Of a stretch of 64,000 nucleotides of DNA, positions 46,367 to 55,379 are shown piece after piece; the first letter of the stretch is position 1, and the number at the start of each line of letters is the position of its first letter. The stretch lies in NCBI RefSeq assembly GCF_001907695.1, contig NZ_KV880638.1, positions 1,364,882-1,428,881 on the forward strand, given 5' to 3'. The notes under the pieces were generated by a model, which was given only the letters and a program-made list of their open reading frames with translations, was not told where the DNA came from and did not search any database. The DNA is from Thalassospira sp. TSL5-1 (GTDB taxonomy: Bacteria > Pseudomonadota > Alphaproteobacteria > Rhodospirillales > Thalassospiraceae). The position numbers and the translations under genes are program-made.

Positions 46367-47092
46367 ATGACACATATCCGATTTGCCCTGGTGGGCGATT
46401 ATAATGCCGCTGTTACCGCCCATCAGGCCATTCCCGTTGCCTTGCAAATTGCCACCGAGGCCCTTGGCGTTGAGGCCAGCATTGACTGGATCCATACATC
46501 CGCGCTGGGCGATACGCCCGCCGAAACCGTGCTTGCCGGTTTTGATGCAATTTGGTGTGTGCCCGCCAGCCCCTATGCCAGTATGGACGGCGCATTGGCC
46601 GCCATTGGCTATGCGCGCCGTGAAAAAATACCGTTTTTGGGCACATGCGGCGGGTATCAGCATGCGGTGCTGGAATTTGCCCGCAATGTGCTGGGCCTGC
46701 ATGATGCTGATAATGCAGAGGTCAACCCCGATGCCAGCCTGCCGCTGGTTGCCCCGTTAACCTGCGCATTGATTGATCAGGCAGGGGATATTGTTTTTGC
46801 CCCCGACAGCCTGATTGCCAAACATTACGGCACGGACCATACCAGTGAAACCTACCGCTGCAGTTACGGGTTTGCCCGTCAGTATGTGCCCTTGTTCGAT
46901 GGCAGTGACCTACAGGTCAGCGCCTGGGATGACGAAGGCGATCCTCGCGCCATTGAGTTGCGCAGCCATCCGTTTTTCATTGGTACGGCTTTTCAGCCGG
47001 AGCGTTCGGCCCTGAAGGGCGAAAAACACAACCTTATTGCTGCCTTTGTTCGGGCTGCGCAGGACCGTGCGCTACAGGGTGTGCAGGTTTAA
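46367..47092 (+). CDS. Class I glutamine amidotransferase-like protein (CTP synthase C-terminal-related)
   Basis: A 241-residue stand-alone amidotransferase domain. The fold is like the glutaminase half of CTP synthase: IRFALVGDYNAAVTAHQAIP at the start, the nucleophile elbow LGTCGGYQHAVLE with Cys94, and a C-terminal SHPFFIGTAFQPE with the His-x-Glu pair. No synthetase domain is attached, and PyrG proper is not in the window. Its ammonia acceptor is unknown. Proteins of this kind are annotated as CTP synthase C-terminal-related. Confidence 0.85.
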   Translation: MTHIRFALVGDYNAAVTAHQAIPVALQIATEALGVEASIDWIHTSALGDTPAETVLAGFDAIWCVPASPYASMDGALAAIGYARREKIPFLGTCGGYQHAVLEFARNVLGLHDADNAEVNPDASLPLVAPLTCALIDQAGDIVFAPDSLIAKHYGTDHTSETYRCSYGFARQYVPLFDGSDLQVSAWDDEGDPRAIELRSHPFFIGTAFQPERSALKGEKHNLIAAFVRAAQDRALQGVQV

Positions 47093-47117
47093 GTCATAAG
47101 TTTGTGATCTGAGAAAT

Positions 47118-47174
47118 AAGCCCTCTGCCTTTAAACGGTCCCGCTTTTGAGACCGTTGATCGGGCAGGGGGCTT
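47118..47174 (+). terminator. Hairpin after the amidotransferase gene
   Basis: AAGCCCTCTGCC (47118-47129) pairs with GGCAGGGGGCTT (47163-47174) with a G-T pair, and the loop holds a second stem (AACGGTC with GACCGTT). It lies between convergent genes. It could work on both strands. Confidence 0.6.
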
Positions 47175-47232
47175 TGATGTTCTGGCACGGCTGGTTGATA
47201 AGCGGGTGCATGAAACAGGTGGGTTGGATGGA

Positions 47233-48210
47233 TCAGTTACAGGATGATGGTGCAGGCCGTTTTGATGTCTGATGGGATGCGCGCTTTATCCGTTTGCCGG
47301 TATGTGAGATGTTTTTCGGGGGTGCTGCGGGTGATTTCTGCCCAGTTTGCATGATAAAAACGCCGCAGAGAATGGCACCAACCGCCACCAGATCGGATCC
47401 GTGAAGCGGTTCATCTGCCAGAATACAACCAATAAACAGGGCAACAACTGGCGGAATATAGGTAACACTGGCGGTGCGGACGGCACCGAGTTTTTCCACC
47501 AGCACATAATACAGAATATAGGCCATGCCGGTGCCAATGGTGCCAAGGCCTAAAATCAGCCCCAGTGTTGCATCTGTATCCTGAAAAATCGCCGTGATGC
47601 CGGTATCATCCACATTTGGCAGCAGAACAATCGCACCCAGGCCCATTTGATAGGTGCACAATGCCGCCGGGGCGATGCCAAGGGGGCTGATGAATTTGCG
47701 GGCATAGACAAATGAACAACCCAGGCTAAGGGAACCAAGAACGATATAAAGAATCCCCAGCGGGTCCACCGCGCCAAGGCCAGTCTGCCAGGGGCGGGCT
47801 ATCATCACAATGCCGGCAAACCCCAGCAGCATACCTGTCAGTGTGCGGCGATGGATGGGTTCGCTGCGTAAAAAAATGACGGCACACAGGCCGGAAAACA
47901 GGGGGATAGCCCCGCTTAACATGCCTGCGACACTGGAAAGCAGCAGGATGGTCCCCTTTGCAAAGGCAAGATAATAAAGGGCAGTGGCAAGGGCAGCCAT
48001 CGCCAGAAAATGATGGATATGTCGCACATGCCACCATTTCAGAGCGCGCGTTGCCAGCGCAAATAACAGCACCGGTACAAAACCGGAAACCACACGGATC
48101 AGAACGATTTGTGCCGGTGTGATATAGGCCGCCGCCCAATGGGTAAAGATAAAGGGCGTGCCCCAGATCAGGCCAAGCAGGGCATAGGCGATATAGGCGG
48201 AGTTTTTCAT
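47233..48210 (-). CDS. EamA/DMT family membrane transporter
   Basis: A 325-residue permease with about ten hydrophobic segments in two EamA repeats (from IAYALLGLIWGTPFIFTHWAA, and a second after about residue 150). DMT transporters export or import small metabolites by proton exchange. The C-terminal tail after the last helix is long and basic. ATG 48210 was chosen over an upstream frame because it begins right before the first helix. It is divergent from a LysR regulator, which probably controls it. The substrate is unknown. Confidence 0.9.
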   Translation of the reverse strand: MKNSAYIAYALLGLIWGTPFIFTHWAAAYITPAQIVLIRVVSGFVPVLLFALATRALKWWHVRHIHHFLAMAALATALYYLAFAKGTILLLSSVAGMLSGAIPLFSGLCAVIFLRSEPIHRRTLTGMLLGFAGIVMIARPWQTGLGAVDPLGILYIVLGSLSLGCSFVYARKFISPLGIAPAALCTYQMGLGAIVLLPNVDDTGITAIFQDTDATLGLILGLGTIGTGMAYILYYVLVEKLGAVRTASVTYIPPVVALFIGCILADEPLHGSDLVAVGAILCGVFIMQTGQKSPAAPPKNISHTGKRIKRASHQTSKRPAPSSCN

Positions 48211-48315
48211 GGCATTTCCAATGCGCCAAATAACAGGATTTGCCGGGGATTGTAGGTTTGCCAATCATCCGATACAAATCATGTTATCTGTGCAATGAAA
48301 GAGAAAAACTGCATT

Positions 48316-49212
48316 ATGTCGGATATGCCCCCTTTAAAAGCCCTGCATGCCTTTGATGCGGCGATAAGGTTGAATAGTTTTTCTCTTGCAGCAGAGGAGC
48401 TGAATGTTACCCCAGGTGCTGTAGGGCAGCAAATTCGCAAACTGGAAGATTGGTTGGGTGTTACCCTGTTCACCCGCCATGTTCGCAAGATTGAACCAAC
48501 GGCCGATGGCCTGGCTTATGCGGCGCGCATTGCCCCGGCGCTGGCGCAAATTGCCGATGCCAGCCGGGTCCTTCGCCATCAGCATGCCCATTCCGTGCGG
48601 GTCATGCTGCCGCCCAGCTTTGCAGCCAAATGGTTTTCACGGCGCATGTCGCGCTTTTTAATCGCCCATCCGGGGATGGAACTTCAGGTGGGGGCCTCCT
48701 CCGAGGTGGCTGATTTTGGCCGTGATGCAGTGGATATTGCTGTTCGCTATTTTTACGGCGATGATGACAGCCTGGAATGTACTCTTTTGCATCGCGGGCA
48801 GGCCGCCCTTTATTGTTCACCGCACTATCGCGATGAAATTGGCATTCACACCCCGGCCGATCTGACGCGTGCAACGCTTTTGAATGACACATTGCATGCC
48901 TGGTGGCCGGAATGGCTGGCAAAATTTGCTAATATGGACAAGGCGGCCATCAGTGCCATTCGCAAGATCGACGTTGATTTGACATCGGTGGCGATTGAAT
49001 CGGCCATTCACGGGCAGGGGGTGGTTCTGGCGGTGCCGATGCTCGCACAGGAAGATGTGGAAGAAGGCAAATTGGTGCCGCTGTTTCCAGAATTTGTGCT
49101 GACGTTATCGTCAGGGTATTTTCTGGTGCATCCCAAAAATGGGGAACTGCGCGGCCCTGTCAAAATGTTTCGCGACTGGCTGATAAACGAAGCCCGCGAC
49201 ATCGCGATTTAA
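48316..49212 (+). CDS. LysR family transcriptional regulator (GcvA-like)
   Basis: A 298-residue protein with an N-terminal winged HTH (about 6-65: LKALHAFDAAIRLNSFSLAAEELNVTPGAVGQQIRKLEDWL) and a C-terminal effector domain. The GcvA-like subgroup is suggested by PPLKALHAFD and the VGQQIRKLE helix. It is divergent from the DMT transporter and is likely its regulator. An upstream ATG at 48295 would add seven residues. I prefer 48316. Confidence 0.9.
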   Translation: MSDMPPLKALHAFDAAIRLNSFSLAAEELNVTPGAVGQQIRKLEDWLGVTLFTRHVRKIEPTADGLAYAARIAPALAQIADASRVLRHQHAHSVRVMLPPSFAAKWFSRRMSRFLIAHPGMELQVGASSEVADFGRDAVDIAVRYFYGDDDSLECTLLHRGQAALYCSPHYRDEIGIHTPADLTRATLLNDTLHAWWPEWLAKFANMDKAAISAIRKIDVDLTSVAIESAIHGQGVVLAVPMLAQEDVEEGKLVPLFPEFVLTLSSGYFLVHPKNGELRGPVKMFRDWLINEARDIAI

Positions 49213-49219
49213 AAAACAA

Positions 49220-49252
49220 CACCCCGGCACGAGATATATCCGTGCCGGGGTG
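49220..49252. terminator. Bidirectional terminator between LysR gene and purB
   Basis: CACCCCGGCAC (49220-49230) pairs with GTGCCGGGGTG (49242-49252), a perfect 11-bp stem with an A run on the left. It lies between convergent genes. Confidence 0.8.
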
Positions 49253-49276
49253 TCGGGATGATCGCGGATTTATTGC

Positions 49277-50587
49277 TTAGTCGGCAAAGACACGGGCAAA
49301 AATCGTATCGACATGCTTGGTGTGGTAGCCCAGGTCAAACAGGGCCTCAAGTTTGTCATTGGGGATGCGTGCGGTCACGTCTTCATCGGTTTTCAAAAGC
49401 GAGAGCAGGTCGCCTTCACGGTTCCAGACCTTCATCGCGTTGCGCTGAACGATGCGATACGAATCTTCGCGTGATACACCATACTGCGTCAGGGTCAGCA
49501 GCACGCGCTGCGAGAAAACAAGGCCGCCCATCTGATTAAGGATTTCGTCCATCCGTTCGGGATAGATGACCAGGTTTTCAACCACATTGGTCAGGCGCAT
49601 CAGGGCGAAATCAAGGGTTACGGTCGCATCGGGGCCGATATTGCGTTCAACCGAGCTGTGCGAAATATCGCGTTCATGCCACAGGGCAACGTTTTCCATT
49701 GCCGGGATCGCCATCGAACGGACCAGACGGGCAAGGCCGGTCAGGTTTTCGGTCAGGACCGGGTTACGTTTGTGCGGCATGGCCGACGAACCCTTCTGAC
49801 CCTTCGAGAAAAACTCTTCAACTTCGCGAACTTCGGTGCGCTGCAAATGGCGGATTTCGGTTGCCAGATGCTCGATCGAGGAGGCAATCACGCCAAGGGC
49901 GGCAAAATAGGCGGCATGGCGGTCACGCGGGATCACCTGGGTGGAAACCGGCTCGGCCTGAAGGCCCAGCTTGCCTGCAACATGTTCTTCCACGCTGGGG
50001 TCGATATTGGCAAATGTGCCAACCGCACCCGAAATGGCGCAGGTCGCGATTTCTTCGCGCGCAGCCAGCAGGCGTTTTTTGTTGCGGGCAAATTCGGCAT
50101 AGAAGGTTGCCAGTTTCAGGCCAAATGTGACCGGCTCGGCATGGATGCCGTGCGAACGGCCCATGCAGGGTACGTCTTTGGTTTCATAGGCGCGCTTTTT
50201 CAGCGCAGCCAGAAGCTTGTCCATATCTTCCAGCAGGATGTCGGTGGCCTGAACCAGCTGCACGTTAAAGCAGGTATCGAGAACGTCCGAACTGGTCATG
50301 CCCTGATGAACGAACCGGGCTTCTTCGCCAACCTGTTCGGCAAGTTCGGTCAGGAACGCGATGACGTCGTGTTTGACTTCGGCTTCGATGCCGTCAATGC
50401 GGTCAATACGGTCCTGGGTGTAGGGCTTGTTGCCTTTTTCCCAAACCAGCTTGGCGGATTCTGCCGGGATCACACCGAGTTCGGCCAGTTTGTCGGCAGC
50501 GTGGGCCTCGATTTCAAACCAGATGCGAAACTTGTTCGCCGGTTCCCAGATGGCGGTCATCTGTTGGCGGGAATAACGGGGGATCAT
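49277..50587 (-). CDS. purB: Adenylosuccinate lyase
   Basis: PurB cleaves SAICAR and adenylosuccinate, releasing fumarate, in purine synthesis. The 436-residue protein has the fumarase/aspartase superfamily signature KGSSAMPHKRNPVLTENLTGL (about residues 265-285) with the catalytic serine in its loop, plus RSHGIHAEPVTFG and TSSDVLDT. It is read from ATG 50587. It is separated from the purC-S-Q-L cluster by other genes but on the same strand. Confidence 0.97.
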   Translation of the reverse strand: MIPRYSRQQMTAIWEPANKFRIWFEIEAHAADKLAELGVIPAESAKLVWEKGNKPYTQDRIDRIDGIEAEVKHDVIAFLTELAEQVGEEARFVHQGMTSSDVLDTCFNVQLVQATDILLEDMDKLLAALKKRAYETKDVPCMGRSHGIHAEPVTFGLKLATFYAEFARNKKRLLAAREEIATCAISGAVGTFANIDPSVEEHVAGKLGLQAEPVSTQVIPRDRHAAYFAALGVIASSIEHLATEIRHLQRTEVREVEEFFSKGQKGSSAMPHKRNPVLTENLTGLARLVRSMAIPAMENVALWHERDISHSSVERNIGPDATVTLDFALMRLTNVVENLVIYPERMDEILNQMGGLVFSQRVLLTLTQYGVSREDSYRIVQRNAMKVWNREGDLLSLLKTDEDVTARIPNDKLEALFDLGYHTKHVDTIFARVFAD

Positions 50588-50941
50588 GCAGGGTCTCCGG
50601 ACAAGGGGGTTCTGGTGCGGGGCCCTCGCGGCACATCATCCGCACGCTCTTTGGGTCGGATAGAGGATTTCGCGCCTTTTATCAAGTCTGACGAGGGCAA
50701 AGGCGCGTTTTTGTCGTTGCGGCGGGCTGGTGGTGGCGTCTGGGATGGGCGGTTATTGTGCTTTGCCAGGAAATGCGCCGTTTGAAACTGTTACAGGTCA
50801 TTTTGTGCTTTGCTGTTTATTCTGAACCCGTTACCAATTGCCAAAATCATCCTGAAACTGTTTTGTCTGTTCTCCGTTGCTTGTTTCAGGGGCCGGAGAC
50901 CCTGAGCGGGTTTTGGAAAGGTCTATCGCAAAGGTCCGACT
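50588..50941. other. Divergent promoter region between purB and AraC-type regulator
   Basis: There are 354 bases with no gene supported. It should hold the purB promoter on the minus strand and the regulator promoter on the plus strand. The 9-mer GAAACTGTT occurs twice (near 50780 and 50854), about 74 bp apart. No RNA element was recognised. Confidence 0.4.
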
Positions 50942-52135
50942 GTGGCATCGATTGATACGTTAGATATTGGCTGGCTGCTTGTTTCTTCTGCCGGTTTGGC
51001 GCAGGCCGTGTCCTTGCTGGTTTTGCTGGCAGGGGAAGGTCGGCGTGCCTTTCGTGCCAATCGCTGGTTATGCGCTTTTATCTGTGCGGCAGCACTCAGT
51101 TTTACCCAGAATGTGGTTGATGTTCTGGCATCGGCAGACTGGCGGCTTTATCTGTTTCCGCTGTTTGGTGTCATTCCCTATTTTTATCTGCCCTCGGTTT
51201 ATCTGTATTTTCGTGAATTATGCAATTTACCCGTAGGGCGGGCCTATCGGCACTATTTGCTGCCGGTGATCATGATCGGGGTGTTGGCGGTAATGGTGGT
51301 CATGATTTTTGACCGGTTCGGGACGCAGATTGCCACTGGTCAAACCCAATTTAACCTGACGCCTTTCAGTGATCCGACGGTGATTAATCTGTCCATTTTG
51401 ACGATTTTTTTCGCCGTCGCCCTGTATGTTCAGCTTGTTATTTACATGGTGTGGTTGTGGCGCATGTCGTTGCATTATGTGCGCAAGCTGGGCGAGCAAA
51501 TGGATGGCGAGCAGCCGGGGCTGAAACGCTGGCTGGCCGAATTTCTGATCGGTATTACGCTGATTTTCCTTATCTATACCGTCAGTGTTGTGATCGATAT
51601 TCTGGATCAGGAAAGCGAATGGATTTCGATTGTAATCGAGGCGGGCTTTGTCATCGTGCTGTTTCGATTGGGGCATTTGCTGGCGGTTAATCCGGCTTTG
51701 TTTGTTGCCGCCGAGACGGATGGGGCCCCCGAGGTCACTGGACAAAAAAGCGATGATGCCAGCGAACCCGACCGGATACGCCTGATCCTGGAAGATGACG
51801 AGGCAAGGCGCATTCGCCGGGATTTGGAAAAATTGACCCGCGACACCGACATGATGTTTGATCCGCTGCTGACCATGCCGAAAATGGCCAGCGCGGTTGG
51901 TGTGAAGCCCAATCAGCTGTCGTTTGTGTTAAACCGTCACATCGGCAAAAGTTTCTTTGACTATGTGAATGAATATCGCATTCATGCGGCCACACAGCGC
52001 CTGCTTGACGAACCTGACAGAACCATCCTTGATATTGCCATCGAGGTTGGTTTCAATTCAAAATCAACGTTCAATCTGGCTTTCAAAAAAATTACCGGGC
52101 TAACGCCCAGTGCCTATCGCCAGCAAAAAGCATGA
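50942..52135 (+). CDS. Membrane-anchored AraC family regulator with seven membrane helices
   Basis: A 397-residue protein. About seven hydrophobic segments fill residues 10-250 (10-31, 41-62, 68-90, 104-123, 147-174, 198-220 and 228-249). A linker follows, then a C-terminal AraC HTH (about 300-395, with LTMPKMASAVGVKPNQLSFVLN and TILDIAIEVGFNSKSTFNLAFK). Such a layout suggests direct membrane sensing coupled to DNA binding. It starts with GTG at 50942, preceded by CAAAGGTCC. Its neighbour on the same strand is an outer-membrane MipA/OmpV-like protein, a plausible target. Confidence 0.88.
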   Translation: MASIDTLDIGWLLVSSAGLAQAVSLLVLLAGEGRRAFRANRWLCAFICAAALSFTQNVVDVLASADWRLYLFPLFGVIPYFYLPSVYLYFRELCNLPVGRAYRHYLLPVIMIGVLAVMVVMIFDRFGTQIATGQTQFNLTPFSDPTVINLSILTIFFAVALYVQLVIYMVWLWRMSLHYVRKLGEQMDGEQPGLKRWLAEFLIGITLIFLIYTVSVVIDILDQESEWISIVIEAGFVIVLFRLGHLLAVNPALFVAAETDGAPEVTGQKSDDASEPDRIRLILEDDEARRIRRDLEKLTRDTDMMFDPLLTMPKMASAVGVKPNQLSFVLNRHIGKSFFDYVNEYRIHAATQRLLDEPDRTILDIAIEVGFNSKSTFNLAFKKITGLTPSAYRQQKA

Positions 52136-52151
52136 TTTTTCAGCCTGCCTG

Positions 52152-52181
52152 CCGGTATGAATGATCATTCATTCGTACCGG
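52152..52181. promoter_or_regulatory. 30-bp near-symmetric palindrome upstream of the MipA/OmpV-like gene
   Basis: CCGGTA (52152-52157) and TACCGG (52176-52181) flank a perfect 14-bp palindrome TGAATGATCATTCA (52158-52171). It has no T-tract, lies just after the regulator stop and about 100 bp before the next ATG, so it may be an operator or a transcript hairpin. Confidence 0.5.
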
Positions 52182-52277
52182 TCTAGATCCGAACGTCCGG
52201 TCATATAGCGACGGACGCTTTTGGCGACGGGTCAATGCAGTATCTGCTCACCAATTGACTTAGGGGTGAGTGAAAAC

Positions 52278-53132
52278 ATGTTTTTTAAATATACATCACG
52301 ATTTCTGGCCCTTGTGGCCATCGCTGTGGGGGCCGGGTTTTGCACCTTTGCGATTATGATGTCGCTGGCACATGCCGAAACGCTGGGCGCGATATCAGGG
52401 CCGGCACAAAAGCCCGAAAGTATCCTGAAAGCACCAAAGGACACGGATCCCTGGCTGGGTGGTGATTTCCAGCTGGGCGCGGTGGGCGGTGTTGCCACCA
52501 ATATCTATCGTGATGGCGATGGGATGGACGGCTTTGTCCTGCCCTATATTGCCTATGAAGCAGAGCGCTTGCATATCGGCCTGGATGAATTACGTGTCAC
52601 CGCCTGGAAAAATGACCGGTTCAGTGTCTCGGCCATCGGGTCTGTGCGTTTTAAGCCCTTTGATGCCGATGACGGTCCTTATCTTGCCGGAATGAAGGAT
52701 CGTGATACGGCCTTTGAGGCGGGCCTGGCCCTTACGGCACAGGTAGGCCCGGGCGAAATTCAGCTTTCATCGCTGTTTGATGTCAGTGGTGTGCATCATG
52801 GTCAGCAGGTAGATGTCAGCTATCGTCAGACATCCACGATAAGCAGCGTTAAACTGGAGTGGGGCGGCGGTGTGACCTGGCAAAGTCGGGATCTGGCCGA
52901 TTATATGGTCGGTGTGCGCCGGAACGAGGTGCGTGCCAACCGGGCTTTTTATGAACCAGATGATGCGTTTATTCCCTATCTGGACCTTGTTGCCAGTTAT
53001 CCGCTGACAGAAAGTGTGACCCTGCTAGGCCAGACCGGTGTGCAATATTTACCGGATGCCTATACCGATAGTCCGATTGTCGATAAGGACTATGTTTTCA
53101 GCCTGGGTATCGGGGTGGTTTATGCGTTCTGA
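52278..53132 (+). CDS. MipA/OmpV family outer-membrane protein
   Basis: A 284-residue protein with an N-terminal signal peptide (residues 1-33, cleavage after AHA) and a predicted beta-barrel body of alternating hydrophobic strands ending in the aromatic residue of VVYAF, typical for outer-membrane insertion. It matches the MipA/OmpV group, whose members scaffold peptidoglycan enzymes or act as porin-like proteins. ATG 52278 follows AGGGGTGAG. The upstream in-frame extension has no signal peptide logic. A terminator follows at 53169. Confidence 0.85.
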   Translation: MFFKYTSRFLALVAIAVGAGFCTFAIMMSLAHAETLGAISGPAQKPESILKAPKDTDPWLGGDFQLGAVGGVATNIYRDGDGMDGFVLPYIAYEAERLHIGLDELRVTAWKNDRFSVSAIGSVRFKPFDADDGPYLAGMKDRDTAFEAGLALTAQVGPGEIQLSSLFDVSGVHHGQQVDVSYRQTSTISSVKLEWGGGVTWQSRDLADYMVGVRRNEVRANRAFYEPDDAFIPYLDLVASYPLTESVTLLGQTGVQYLPDAYTDSPIVDKDYVFSLGIGVVYAF

Positions 53133-53168
53133 TTCTTGAGCGGATTATCGGATTTTGCGGTTTTCAAG

Positions 53169-53196
53169 GGCCAGGTGCATCGTCGCCTGGCCTTTT
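53169..53196 (+). terminator. Intrinsic terminator after the MipA/OmpV-like gene
   Basis: GGCCAGGTG (53169-53177) pairs with CGCCTGGCC (53184-53192), one G-T pair, followed by TTTT. Confidence 0.8.
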
Positions 53197-53366
53197 GCTG
53201 GGCGGTGTTTTGTCCGAAATTCAAACGTTTTATGGTTTTTGTCCGCAGGCTGTGATGGTTGTCGTTGCATATACCAAAGAATGGGGGGTACCCTGTAAGA
53301 CTTAGAAGGAATAAAGCCGTGAGGGGGATGGCCCGCATCACCCTTCGGTACAGGAACAGGTCATCG

Positions 53367-55121
53367 ATGAAGCTGGCTGAACATACAATTCGCGATCCGG
53401 ACGGCGCAGTCCGATCGGCAAAAAGCATCGAGGCGGGCCAATTGGCCAAACTTGTCGATTTGGGCATTGCCCTGTCGGCCGAACAGGATGCCAATGCCCT
53501 TAATCAGCGCATTCTTCAGGCGGCACGCGATTTTACCAATGCCGATGGGGGCACGCTTTATCTGCTCAATGAAGATGAAAGCGAACTTCAATTTCGCATC
53601 ATGGCAAACGATACCCTGGGGCGTTATGTCGATGCGGGCGACCCACAGCAATATCCACTTCCGCCAGTACCGCTTTATCAGGCCGATGGCAGCCCCAATC
53701 ATCAAAATGTTGCCAGCTATGTTGCCCTGACCGGCGAAACCATCAATATCGTCGACGCCTATGCCGCAGCCGGGTTTGATTTTTCGGGAACGCGCCGTTT
53801 TGATGCGTCAACCGGCTATCGCTCTCAATCCTTTTTGGCCGTACCGCTGAAAAGTGCGCGGGGGCGTGTGTTGGGTGTTTTGCAACTGATCAACGCTCGC
53901 CATGTTGATGGCAGTGTGGTCCCGTTTGATCCCCTGATCGAACCATTGATCACGGCCTTGACCAGCCAGTCGGCGGTGGCGCTTGAAAACCGGCGTTTAA
54001 TGCAGTCTCAGCGCGATCTGATCGACAGTTTCGTGCGTATCCTTGCCCACGGGATTGACGCCAAATCCCCCCATACCGGGGCGCATTGTGAACGGGTGCC
54101 TGTTTTGGCAAAAATGCTGGCCCAGGCGGCGGTGGATCAGCAAAACGGGCCTTTTGCCACTTTCAGTCTGTCGGATCAGGAATGGTACGAACTGGAACTG
54201 GCGGCGTGGTTGCATGATATTGGCAAAATTGTCACCCCCGAACATGTGGTGGAAAAGGCCACCAAACTTGAAACCATCCATAACCGCATTCACGAGGTGC
54301 GAACCCGGTTCGAGGTTTTGCTGCGCGATGCGGAAATAGACATGCTGCGCCGCCAGCTTGCCGGTGAGGACGAGGCAATTTGCAAAGCGGATTTTGAGGC
54401 GCGGCGCAAAGAACTGCATGAACAGTTTGAACTGGTTGCGCACAGCAATATCGGCAGCGAAAACCAGGACCTTGCGACCATTGCCCGCATTCATGACATT
54501 GCGGGGCAAACCTGGCAGCGTAATTTTGACCGCACGATTGGCCTTTCCTGGGCTGAAAGCAGCCGTCTTGATGGCGAAGAAGCGGCCATACTGTCCCAGC
54601 CGGGGGTGGAAACGGTACTGTCGGACCGGCAGGACCATGTTTATGACCAGCTAAATAATGGTGAAGTTTATAATCTGTCGATCCCGCGCGGCACCCTGAC
54701 ACCTGAAGAGCGTCGTATCATTAACGACCATGTGGTTTTAACCCAGAATATGCTTGAACAATTGCCGTTTCCGTCCGGTTTGCGCAATGTTCCGGAAATT
54801 GCCGGTAATCATCACGAAAAAATGGACGGGTCGGGCTATCCGCGTGGTTTAATGGGCTCAACGATGGGCACGCTGGAAAAGATCATGGTGATTGCCGATA
54901 TTTTCGAGGCCCTGACCGCTATCGACCGTCCCTATAAGAAACCCAAAAAGCTGTCGGAATGTATCGCGATTCTGGGAAATATGCGCGATGACGGTAAAAT
55001 CGACAGTGACCTGTTTGAACTGTTTTTAACCAGTGGTGCCTATCGCGTTTATGGTGATGCCTATCTGCGCCCCGATCAGCGCGACGAGGTCGATCTTGCC
55101 CGGTATGTTGGCCGGGGCTGA
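53367..55121 (+). CDS. GAF and HD-GYP domain protein (cyclic-di-GMP phosphodiesterase-like)
   Basis: A 584-residue soluble protein. An N-terminal GAF domain (about 30-200, with LNEDESELQFRIM and GYRSQSFLAVPLKSARGRVLGVLQLIN) is followed by an HD-GYP domain: HD at H283-D284 (WLHDIGKI) and HHExxDGxGYP from H482 (HHEKMDGSGYP). About 200 residues separate these motifs, which is about 130 more than is usual. The insert is helical and charged. HD-GYP domains hydrolyse cyclic di-GMP. The expected residues are present. I start at ATG 53367. Upstream in-frame ATGs would add up to 36 residues. Confidence 0.88.
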   Translation: MKLAEHTIRDPDGAVRSAKSIEAGQLAKLVDLGIALSAEQDANALNQRILQAARDFTNADGGTLYLLNEDESELQFRIMANDTLGRYVDAGDPQQYPLPPVPLYQADGSPNHQNVASYVALTGETINIVDAYAAAGFDFSGTRRFDASTGYRSQSFLAVPLKSARGRVLGVLQLINARHVDGSVVPFDPLIEPLITALTSQSAVALENRRLMQSQRDLIDSFVRILAHGIDAKSPHTGAHCERVPVLAKMLAQAAVDQQNGPFATFSLSDQEWYELELAAWLHDIGKIVTPEHVVEKATKLETIHNRIHEVRTRFEVLLRDAEIDMLRRQLAGEDEAICKADFEARRKELHEQFELVAHSNIGSENQDLATIARIHDIAGQTWQRNFDRTIGLSWAESSRLDGEEAAILSQPGVETVLSDRQDHVYDQLNNGEVYNLSIPRGTLTPEERRIINDHVVLTQNMLEQLPFPSGLRNVPEIAGNHHEKMDGSGYPRGLMGSTMGTLEKIMVIADIFEALTAIDRPYKKPKKLSECIAILGNMRDDGKIDSDLFELFLTSGAYRVYGDAYLRPDQRDEVDLARYVGRG

Positions 55122-55379
55122 TGTAATGTTGCCCCGATTGGGGCACCAATAGCGGCATGAATAGAGACCGCACTGCGCCTTTTTATTTTTCTGCATCGTT
55201 TTTTGCATGCTCTCCAGTGTGCAGGGGGAACAAGCGCGCTATTTTGCACCAGGATTGGTGACCTGGTGTGTAAAAGTTATTAATAACTATTTGCAATTTG
55301 TACGGGCTCGTGTATGTCGGTTGGGCGTGATCTTGTTGATCATATTTTGATTCCAACCACTTATAAATATTCTGGCAGA

